Shown: in pieces, positions 55,725 to 64,000 of the stretch
Numbering within the stretch: position 1 is the stretch's first letter
How the letters are laid out: the number at the start of each line of letters is the position of its first letter
DNA from: Adiantum capillus-veneris
Lineage: Eukaryota > Streptophyta > Polypodiopsida > Polypodiales > Pteridaceae
Length of the DNA: 64,000 nt
Direction of reading: 5' to 3'
NCBI GenBank assembly: GCA_014529385.2
Contig: CM043962.1
Coordinates: 92,330,180 to 92,394,179, forward strand
Position numbers and translations under genes: made by a program
The notes under the pieces: generated by a model
The model's input: only the letters and a program-made list of their open reading frames with translations
What the model was told of the DNA's origin: nothing
Databases searched by the model: none

Positions 55725-57268
55725 TGAAACCGGCCTGTTCAATCCAAAAAGGGCGGTAGACTTTACTTTAAACCTTGATTTAGCTTTCACCCATTATTAG
55801 TCGTCTATTTTACCTGTACTTTCGAGACACAAGAGAGGGGAATGGGATACAGATGCTAGAATGCACCTGTATGAGAAGACATACACCAGATTGGCCCCTA
55901 ACTTAGGCGCCCCTTTCGGTATTTCTTTATTGTTCAAAAGAGGGAATATACGCTGTGGTTCTTTCCAAGCTGCCCCGCACAAACTCGGCTGAATTTCCAT
56001 TGTTCCAACTTGATTTCGGCAGCATAACTGTACTAGAACCCTTCACAGTCACTATTCCCACGCATTGGCCGACCTTCCCGACGCATACGGGCGCTTTGCA
56101 AAACCTGGCGAGAATCTGCAGCACGCTGAATTCTCTGTTTTCAGCCCTGAAAATGCGCCAGATCACCTGTACAGCGGTCCCCTTGCGTCCCCGAACCTCC
56201 TGGGGGTATTAGGGTCCGTTTAGGGCCAAAACCCTAAATCTGCAAAAATACACAGCAGGCTGTAATTTACTGTTTCGGGCTCCGTTTCGCGTGCCGGTCG
56301 CATCCTTAGCAAGTCCTCGAGCTCCCGCACCTGTAGGGCTACTTGCCCTTTGAATGGGACGGGATTTCTGGCGTGAAACCTCTCCGAATTCACCTGTACC
56401 TGCGGGGGGATTAGCCGCTAGCTAATCCAGTACCTGTGCAAGAGGCTCTTGCCTCGGCAATCGCGCATGAACCCACACAACTGTACATTGGTCAAATGAA
56501 GAGCCCACTAGATGGGCATAACATACTGCCAAAGGGGAGAGAGAGGGCAGTGCGTAGCGTGCAGGGCATCACTTCTGGCACCGCAATGTACATAGGGGGG
56601 AAAGCAAGCACTCCATAGCTCTTAATCTGTGACAAATCTGAAAATGAGGCTCTCCCCCTCCTAAATTCAGCGCCACTTCTTGTTGCATGAGGCAAGTGCA
56701 CCAGAAGGTGCCACTTGGCACATTTATAAGCATTTTCCCGTTTCGGGGTTGCCGTCTAAAAATATCCCAACCGGTTGCCGAGTTGACTTCACGGCAAAGT
56801 AAGAAAATGTTCCCCTTGTCATTCCGGAGGTAATGACGTCAACACATTTTCAGGTCCCAAAATAGCAGTTCCCTAAATTTTAGGAGATGGTGCCATTGTA
56901 TCTTTCTAGGTCATCCGACCCTCTTTGTACACTGCGGCCACATCCAGAACTGAAATGTAGCCTTTGTAGCAAAGGATTCCACTTTGGCTAGTCAATGACC
57001 CCACTTGGCTAACCATAGTCCTTGTCCAACCTTAGTAGCAAAGGATTCCACTTTGGCTAGTCAATGACCCCACTTGGCTAACCATAGTCCTTGTCCAACC
57101 TTAGTGCTCTCTTGCCCTCAAGCCTGGACTCCCTCTGGACAGTTCCACACTAGCTATGCAATGCAAGGCAGTTAGATTTCCCGAGGGGTGTTTCCAAAAA
57201 GTGAAAGTAAATAGATAATAAGAAAGAAATCAACAGAAAGGATAGATAGTAGTCACACGCTGGTGACA
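55725..57268 (-). mobile_element. 3' LTR of the chromovirus
   Basis: 1,544 bp, on the minus strand TGTCACCA...CCGGTTTCA. Its left end (TGAAACCGG on the plus strand) is defined by comparison with 62947, where the second LTR copy starts. Its right end abuts the polypurine tract. It contains an exact 69-bp duplication at 56968-57105. Confidence 0.92.
56968..57105. repeat. Exact 69-bp tandem duplication in the LTR
   Basis: Units 56968-57036 and 57037-57105 start AGCAAAGGATTCCACTTTGG and end CCAACCTTAGT, identical by eye. The corresponding part of the 5' LTR lies outside the window. Confidence 0.92.
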
Positions 57269-57281
57269 TACCCCCCTCTTG
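57269..57281 (-). other. Polypurine tract
   Basis: Minus strand CAAGAGGGGGGTA directly before the LTR start TGTCACCA. It primes plus-strand DNA synthesis. Confidence 0.88.
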
Positions 57282-57894
57282 AAATCTCAAACGTCCTCGT
57301 TTGCATCTATGTCGTACATGCTTACTGTCAACACTGATGTATTCAACACTTGTCGACACATATACGACACATACATGCTCATTGTCAACCCTGGTGTATT
57401 CAACACCTCGTCGACTCATGTATTGCCTGCGTGTGAACCCTGTCCCAATGACATAGTGGTAGCTGCGCACTCTGCCATTGCTTTGAGTCACTAACTTTCC
57501 AATGACAAAATGGTAGCTGCACATTTTGCCACTGTCTTATAGTACACGTTGGATCCCGTAACACTTTCGAGCATACCCAAAGCGACAGTTTAAGAATGCA
57601 GTTACACATGTACTCTTCAATAGAAGCAATCACTGTATCCTTGACAAACTGACAAGAAATACTCACTTCTATAGCACTAACCAAACTTTTGGACATTCCA
57701 TAAGAGCAATTGCCAAACTGACGATCTGTACAGCTCTAACATTCATGTAACAGGTATTTGATTTGAGCTCACTTTAAATACCATGTACATTTGTTTCAGA
57801 AGCCATTGTCACACTGACAATCCATGTAGCTTTGAAACTCAAGGGGTCAAGGTAGGTTGCAAATCGAAGGCTTCGAGGTAAAGTGATAACACAG
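57282..57894 (-). other. 3' untranslated region of the chromovirus
   Basis: About 600 bp without a coding frame between chromodomain and polypurine tract. ATGACA(T/A)A(G/A)TGGTAGCTGC-(A)CA(C/T)T and similar words recur (57447 and 57501). Confidence 0.6.
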
Positions 57895-58373
57895 TTGGTG
57901 ACTCTGCAAGTTCACCTTCTTCCATCCACTTAGCATCCATTGGTGGATAGTTTCTGAACTTTACCAAGTAACGCCTTCACTTTCCTTTCTTTGTGTGCCA
58001 AAATCTGTTCAGGGACCAAGATCTCGTCAAGTTCCTCGACTTCCGGCTGATCTTCAGCTGGCATATCTTCTGGCACATCACCCACATAGGGTCTGAGAAG
58101 ACTCACATGAAACGCATTGTGAATCTTCCAACTGTCAGGCAATTTCAGCCTATATGCAACATCGCTGATTATGTCGCACACTTGAAAAGGCCCATAGTAA
58201 CGCATGCTGAGCTTTGGAAACAGTCTTTCCTTGCCCTTCATCTTCTTTAACCTTGCCTTTTCAAAGCGTAAAAGCACCCAATCGCCAAGTGAATATACCA
58301 CTTCACGACGGTGACGATCAGCTGCTTTCTTTTGCTTTGCCTGAGTCCTTTCTAAGGCCACTTTGACCTTCTT
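57895..58373 (-). pseudogene. Integrase C-terminus and chromodomain
   Basis: KQKKAADRHRREVVYSLGDW, LSMRYYGPFQVCDIISDVAY and AFHVSLLRPYVGDVPED are the integrase C-terminal GPY/F-type block. EELDEILVPEQILAHKERKV starts the chromodomain, and its remaining part (YLVKFRNYPPMDAKWMEEGE, about 57985-57900) lies in another frame because two bases are missing compared with the sister copy at 51.6 kb. The frame joins the integrase upstream across a single TAG at 58374-58376. Chromodomains steer integration toward particular chromatin, so this copy's targeting module is lost. Confidence 0.82.
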
Positions 58374-59561
58374 CTACATTTCATCCATGTCCTGCACATA
58401 CTTATCTGCTTCAAATATCTTGTCCTTTGTATGCAGTATGGGAGGAACTTTCTTGCCACCTTCAACTATCTCAAAGGGTGCCTTGCCAGTTGATGAATGC
58501 ACTGTATTATTGTATGCATACTCCACCAATGGCAAATACTGCTCCCACTTTCCTTCATGCTCTGATACATAACACTTCAGCAGATCTAGGACAGTAGAAT
58601 TTGCCTCTTTTGACTGCCCATCTGTTTGAGGATGAAATGACGAAGAGAATTTGAGCGTGGTGCCCATATTCTCAAACAAACCTCTCCAGAACAAACTTGT
58701 CATGCGTGGATCACGGTCGCTAACAATCGACTGTGGCATGCCATGATACTTGAAAATATTGCTCATAAACAAGCGTGCCATCTGATCTGGCTTTATCTTC
58801 TTCCTAACAGGAATAAAATGAGCCTGTTTGCTGAATCTGAAAATAATGGTCCAAATACCATCATTTCCTGTGTGCGTTCTCGGAAGATCGAAGATAAAAT
58901 CCATAGCAATACTTTCCCATGGTTTATCTGGAATAGGTAGTGGTTGCAATAACCCTAGTGCCTTTTGCCTGTCAAACTTGACCTTTTGGCATATTAGGCA
59001 TTCTCGCACAAAGGCATCCACATCTCTTCTCAATGTAGGCCAGTAGAAGAATGTCTCAACCGCTTTAACTGTAGCATCGATACCACGATGCCCTGCATAC
59101 GGTGGGACATGACTCTCTTCCATAACTTTGCGTCGCAATGGCTTTGTGACACACAATCTGCCATGCATCATCATGAACCCGTCTTTAAGAAGATAGTGTT
59201 CATGACGTTGTCCATCCATTAGCTGCTCGAAGACCCTTGCAAAATCTTCATCATTTGCATACTGTTCTCTCATATCATCAAGTTCATGATGATAAGGAAT
59301 CGACACAGCTGAAATTTGTGGCTTCCTTGACAAGGCATCAGCCACAACGTTCTTCTTGCCTTCCACATGCACAATCTGAAAATGGAACATGGACAAGATA
59401 TTTGCCCATCGCATATGCTTCTCAGATAACTTTGTCTGTGTCAAGAAGTATCGCAAGGTCTGATGGTCCGTTTGGACAACGAAATCTGCACCTAGCAGGT
59501 AGTGCTTCCAACTTAAGAGCGCATGAATCACCGCCAGTAACTCTTTCTCATAGACCTGCAT
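58374..59561 (-). pseudogene. RNase H C-terminal half and integrase
   Basis: A 395-residue open frame. Residues 1-80 are RNase H (YEKELLAVIHAL, VVQTDHQTLRYFL, NVVADALSRKP). Residues 151-191 are the HHCC zinc region (H151, H158, C188, C191). The core follows: D221 in AMDFIFDLP and D282 in VSDRDPRM. At the place of the catalytic Glu (normally 'DGQTE-N') the text reads DGQSKEAN, so the aligned position 318 is Lys (AAA, one transition from GAA) with a Glu next to it. If that alignment holds, strand transfer is dead. The frame is interrupted from the RT by a shift near 59555. Confidence 0.88.
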
Positions 59562-60238
59562 GTCATCTCTGGCCCTTGCAAAATTCTGCTCTCATAGGCT
59601 ACTACCCTGCCATCTTGCATTAGCACTGCACCAATGCTACTACTGCAGGCGTTGCACTGGACCACAAATGACTTCCTAAGATCTGGCAACACAATGACTG
59701 GATCTGAAGTCATCTTTTCCTTTAAGAGATTAAAAGCTGAAATCTCTTTTTGTGTCCATCTAAAGGTGACTGCCTTCTTTTGAAGAGCATGTAAAGGTGA
59801 AGCAATCTCAGCGAAATTTCGGATAAACCTTCTGTAGTAGGAGCATAGTCCTAAGAAACTTCGGACATCGTGCACCGTCTTCAAATCTGGCCATGACTTG
59901 ATCGCTTCAACTTTTGCAGGATCCATTCTGACACCATCCTTCGAGACAATGTGTCCCAGAAAATGAATCTCTTCCAGAAAAAATTCACTTTTCTTTGCAT
60001 TGATGAGCAACCTATGACTACGTAGCTCTTCGAACACAATGGCCAAGTGATGCCTATGCTCCTCTTCATTCTTTGAGTAGACTATCATGTCATCAAAGAA
60101 TGTACCAACAAACTGCTGGTGTGGACGGAAAATTCTGTCCATCATCCTATTGAACGTAGCAGGAGCATTTGTGAGGCCAAAGGGCATCACTAAAAATTCG
60201 TAAAGGCCAAACGTTGTTCTAAAAGCAGTCTTGTGCAC
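59528..60238 (-). pseudogene. Reverse transcriptase palm/thumb and RNase H start
   Basis: [32 protein letters not shown], then VGTFFDDMIVYSKNEEEHRH with the catalytic FFDD at bases 60089-60100. INAKKSEFFLEEIHFLGHIV and SFLGLCSYYRRFIRNFAEIA are the thumb. RNase H begins at SFVVQCNACSSSIGAVLMQD, where the first catalytic Asp (CDA in relatives) reads Asn. It ends at a shift near 59555. Confidence 0.88.
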
Positions 60239-61407
60239 ATCCTCTCTGATCTAATGCGGATCTGATGGTACCCACTCTTTAGATCTATCCTGCTAAACAT
60301 AGCTGCTCCTTCTAATTTGTCCATAATATCATCAATTCTAGGTATAGGGAACCTATTCTTGATGGTATTCTTGTTCAGTGCACGGTAGTCGATGCACATA
60401 CGCCATGAGCCATCCTTTTTCTGCACCAACAACACTGGAGAACAGGATGGAGATGAACTGGGCTGAATCAGCCCCTTTTCTAACAACTCCTGTACTTGGC
60501 CCATTATCTCTTTCTGCTGAGCCGCACTTACCCTGCACGGAGGCTTATTTGGTGGGCTATTGCCTTGCACCAAATCTATTGCATGGTCCTCGGGTCTCTC
60601 TGGCGGTAATTGAGACGGTAATGAATCGGAAAAACAGTCACTGTACTGTTGTAAAAACATTGACCTTTCTTTATCTAGCTCAGATAAATTTGATTCATCA
60701 CAATCTGACACTTCACGTGCAAAAACCAAGTATGCAGAAAGATGCTTTTTCATTACAGAAGTAATAGCAGAAGCTGATACAGTAGGAATAGACTCCCCTT
60801 TAAGCTTTACATCCAGAATGTGAGTCTTTCCCCTGCTCTGTACAGTGATCTTTTTGTTGTAGGCATCCATGATTCCCTGTACACGAAACAACCAAGGAAT
60901 ACCTAGCAACACATCACATCCGTCCAGTGGCATGATGTAAAATTCTTCAGCATCTACATAGGACTGGATATGTAGACGCAACTTTCCAATGATGGGTGTC
61001 ACAGCCTCTGTATGGCTAGGACATGCCAAACCTGCCTCTGCTGTATACCCCATCTCTTCAGGTCTGATTCCCAACTTCGAAGCCAATTCTGGGGAAATAA
61101 AGTTGGCATTGGCACCTGGATCAAAGAAGATAAGCACTGTTTGATCCCTGACCTTTCCCCATGCTCTGCAAAGCTCACTTGCATCTGAATTTGGCTTGTC
61201 GCCCACCATATCTGGCACTAGACCAGCCATGGGCTTCTTTCCTTTCTTGTCTTCCTTGTCATCAGAATCAGCTGGCCTTTTCTTTGTAGGACAATTGTAA
61301 GCAATGTGGCCAGGCTGCTCACATATAAAGCATTTGTTCTCTGTCCTCAGGACCTTCTTTTGCTCTTCTGACTTGCGAGGAAAACGTCTTTTGCATTTCT
61401 TCGCTGG
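60190..61407 (-). pseudogene. Zinc knuckle, protease and RT fingers
   Basis: In the same frame as Gag, after a single [17 protein letters not shown] (CX2CX4HX4C, near 61330-61289), then [20 protein letters not shown]. This is the protease active site, with Asp-Pro-Gly where Asp-Ser/Thr-Gly is usual. [20 protein letters not shown] is the second protease block. The linker ends [17 protein letters not shown] fingers follow: [40 protein letters not shown] and [14 protein letters not shown] base loss near 60235 ends the frame. Confidence 0.87.
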
Positions 61408-62838
61408 TCATTTTTCTGATTCAGCCGTAGTTTTATCTTTCCCTGCGTTGACTGACTCCTGAGTCCCTTTAGGAGCCTCATTGGGAACATGCTTCTTGGC
61501 TGAATTTTTCTTGCCTGATCCTGCCTTGACGCCAGTGTTAAATTCACAATCTTCTCCCTTGAGCAAACCATTGCCAGTGTTTGCTACCTCGATGAGCTGC
61601 GTCAAAGTAGTGACTTTTGTCTTCGTGCAGTATTTTCTCAATCCTTTGGGTAGGCCACAACAGTATTTTTCAATCTGTTCTGTCAATGGCACAAACCTAT
61701 AGGAAGTTATTGGAAGTAGAGCTTTCCAAAACTTCCGATTGTAATCATCCAGATTTCTGCAAGTAGCAGCATTTAGTTGGTGCCATTCTCTCATGACATC
61801 TGCTTCGAAATCATCAGATAACCATGCTGCTGCAAAAATCTGCTTAAAGTAAATCCATGTGGACGGAGCTTGCCCTTGAAGCAATAAAGTTGTCCACCAT
61901 TGTCCCGCATTCCCTGTCAAGAAAGTGGCTGCCTTGCGGACCTTTGAAGCCTCTGTAAAGTTCCCCCCTGCATAGGCCTTGTCAAACTGTTGGAGGAATG
62001 AAAGAGCCTTCTTCCTGTCATCAAACCCTGTAAAGGTCGTGAATGACACACCTTTGCCACCTTCTTTGTACGGAGTTGGCCTCTCCAGCGGCGTTAAATG
62101 GTTATATGGAAGTGATTGAAACATGGGAACACTATTAGGGTTCATCTGTGTTCCTTGGCCGCTATTAACTTGACCTGGAAATGCCATATTTGGCTGCTGA
62201 TTTGTAATTCCAGCCATACCAAAATTTGCCTGTGGCATCCCAAATTGGCCCTGAGTGTTCTGAAACCCTGGTTGGATACCCATGACACTGTACATGGGGT
62301 TAGGCATCATCGTTTGAGCACCCCCGAACACTGTTCCTGGCGTGTAAAACTGATTTCCAGGTGCATGACCTGCCATGCTCTGGAATACCGATCCACCTCC
62401 AAAATAGCAAGGGTGTATTGAAGGTGGTGGGAAGACCTGTTGCATAGCCTGTAGGTTGCTTCCCTGCCCATTAGAACCAGCTATAGGCTGCTGAAAGGTG
62501 GCGGGTTGAACTGGTACAGCTTGAAAGACTGGCATCTCAGCCACTTGTTCTTGCACCTTAAGCATAGGTTGTGGAGACTGCATGTTCTCCGTCAAGTGTA
62601 CAGGTGTTTCCATTGACTGTGCGGTATGAATCACCTGTGCTCGACCCAACTTGCTGAGACGGAACAGAAGGTTGCAGAAAGGCTAAAAACCTCGGAACAT
62701 AGCCACAGCAGTAGCTAACTGGGTCCTGAATATCTCATCATCTATCTGTGGTGGTCTTGACGACTCACCCACTTCATGTGTCTGTTGACCCTGTGAAGAG
62801 GAAACCTCTTCAGTCACATCATCTGGTCTGTCAGCCAT
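61408..62838 (-). pseudogene. Gag with a Gln/Asn/Gly-rich N-terminal half
   Basis: ATG at 62838 opens MADRPDDVTEEVSSSQGQQT and reads in one frame to the TGA at 61408-61410, except for a TAG at 62683-62685. Around that stop another frame reads RFLAFLQPSVPSQQVGSS, so paired shifts are an alternative. The next 170 residues or so are rich in Q, N, G, P and M (FQNTQGQFGMPQANFGMAGI), resembling prion-like disordered segments. The retrotransposon Gag core follows (RKAATFLTGNAGQWWTTLLL, YFKQIFAAAWLSDDFEADVM, LTEQIEKYCCGLPKGLRKYC). It ends in a Lys-rich tail. Confidence 0.85.
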
Positions 62839-62925
62839 AATTTCAATTCCCTGTGTCTGGTCTATGATCCCCTATGTCTTCAAGCCCAAAACTGACCAAG
62901 GCTCACTTCTATGGGAAAAAGTGAT
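62839..62925 (-). other. Short leader between primer site and gag
   Basis: About 90 bp, non-coding, unlike the 1.5 kb leaders of the copia elements in this window. Confidence 0.6.
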
Positions 62926-62946
62926 TTAATCCCATCGATGGAACCA
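62926..62946 (-). other. Probable tRNA primer binding site
   Basis: Minus strand begins TGGTTCCATCGATGGGATT immediately after the LTR end CCGGTTTCA. The TGG start fits a tRNA CCA end; I cannot name the tRNA. Confidence 0.6.
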
Positions 62947-64000
62947 TGAAACCGGCCTGTTCAATCCAAAAAGGGCGGTAGACTTTACTTTAAACCTTGA
63001 TTTAGCTTTCACCCATTATTAGTCGTCTATTTTACCTGTACTTTCAAGACACAAGAGAGGGGAATGGGATACAGATGCTAGAATGCACCTGTATGAGAAG
63101 ACATACACCAGATTGGCCCCTAACTTAGGCGCCCCTTTCGGTATTTCTTTATTGTTCAAAAGAGGGAATATACGCTGTGGTTCTTTCCAAGCTGCCCCGC
63201 ACAAACTCGGCTGAATTTCCACTGTTCCAGCTTGATTTCGGCAGCATAACTGTACTAGAACCCTTCACAGTCAGTATTCCCACGTATTGGCCGACCTTCC
63301 CGACGCATATGGGCGCTTTGCAAAACCTGGCGAGAATCTGCAGCACGCTGAATTCTCTGTTTTCAGCCCTGAAAATGCGCCAGATCACCTGTACAGCGGT
63401 CCCCTTGCGTCCCCGAACCTCCTGGGGTATTAGGGTCCGTTTAGGGCCAAAACCCTAAACCTGCAAAAATACACAGCAGGCTGTAATTTACTGTTTCGGG
63501 CTCCGTTTAGCGTGCCGGTCGCATCCTTAGCAAGTCCTCGAGCTCCCGCACATGTAGGGCTACTTGCCCTTTGAATGGGACGAGATTTCTGGCGTGAAAC
63601 CTCTCCGAATTCACCTGTACCTGCGGGGGGATTAGCCGCTAGCTAATCCAGTACTTGTGCAAGAGGCTCTTGCCTCGGCAATCGCGCATGAACCCACACA
63701 ACCGTACATTGGTCAAATGAAGAGCCCACTAGATGGGCATAACATACTGCCAAAGGGGAGAGAGAGGGCAGTGCGTAGCGTGCAGGGCATCACTTCTGGC
63801 ACCGCACTGTACATAGGGGGGAAAGCAAGGACTCCATAGCTCTTAACCTGTGACAAATCTGAAAATGAGGCTCTCCCCCTCCTAAATTCAGCGCCACTTC
63901 TTGTTGCATGAGGCAAGTGCACCAGAAGGTGCCACTTGGCACATTTATAAGCATTTTCCCGTTTCGGGGTTGCCGTCTAAAAATATCCCAACCGGTTGCC
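62947..64000 (-). mobile_element. 5' LTR of the chromovirus, cut by the window edge
   Basis: Starts (plus strand) TGAAACCGGCCTG and follows 55725-56780 nearly base for base, with about 15 substitutions and one indel. About 490 bp of it lie beyond the window. Confidence 0.93.

Larger units (their letters stand above)
55725..64000 (-). mobile_element. Chromovirus (Ty3/gypsy), nearly full length, recent insertion
   Basis: A minus-strand element with 3' LTR (55725-57268), polypurine tract, chromodomain, integrase, RNase H, RT, protease, Gag, primer site and the first 1,054 bp of the 5' LTR, cut by the window edge. Where the two LTRs can be compared I count about 15 substitutions and one indel by eye (about 98.5% identity), so the insertion is recent compared with its neighbours. 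The coding region has only a handful of lesions: in-frame stops at 62683-62685 and 61408-61410 and at 58374-58376, shifts near 60235 and 59555, and a two-base loss in the chromodomain. Confidence 0.92.

Overview
The window looks like nuclear DNA of a land plant with a large, repeat-packed genome. Supporting signs are plant-type LTR retrotransposons (Ty1/copia primer sites resembling TGGTATCAGAGC, and Ty3/gypsy chromoviruses with chromodomains), a LINE, a Helitron-like helicase, very long (GA)n/(CT)n and (CA)n tracts, and spliced or plant-family host genes. There is nothing bacterial: no operons, ribosome binding sites or CRISPR. The sequence alone does not identify the species. A non-flowering vascular plant (fern or gymnosperm) is a guess from repeat style only.

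Layout. 1-2.1 kb: 5' half of a minus-strand copia element with its LTR and primer site. 2.3-9.2 kb: an old plus-strand Ty3/gypsy element, with protease, RT and RNase H remnants. 9.2-13.2 kb: sparse DNA with a RING-like Cys/His fragment and a field of short palindromes. 13.242-16.817 kb: a complete but internally deleted copia element with LTRs, primer site, polypurine tract and a perfect 5-bp target duplication. 17.5-18.5 kb: LINE 3' end. 19.12-19.95 kb: a three-exon host gene for an 89-residue secreted peptide resembling PSY precursors. 20.6-28.7 kb: two related copia copies in opposite orientation; the first is interrupted by a small inverted-repeat element. 28.7-37 kb: more LTR fragments, including a second copy of the internally deleted copia type, and minisatellites. 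36.9-38.9 kb: Helitron/PIF1-like remnant. 40.5-41.2 kb: a fold-back element whose arms are filled with microsatellite. 44.4-45.0 kb: an intact single-exon HSP20-like host gene. 46-49 kb: a rearranged chromovirus carrying a solo LTR. 49.3-50.1 kb: copia LTR. 50.4-54.07 kb: a 5'-truncated chromovirus. 54.09-54.83 kb: a tandem array of hairpins with compensatory base changes. 55.725-64 kb: a nearly complete, recently inserted chromovirus running off the right edge.

How the parts relate. Only two loci look like functional host genes: the PSY-like peptide gene and the HSP20-like gene. Almost everything else is transposon in various stages of decay, much of it nested. The best candidates for something undescribed are the hairpin array at 54.1-54.8 kb, the divergent tyrosine-sulfated-peptide gene at 19.1 kb with introns that open directly into CT repeats, and the copia derivatives that share loss of integrase and the RT core.
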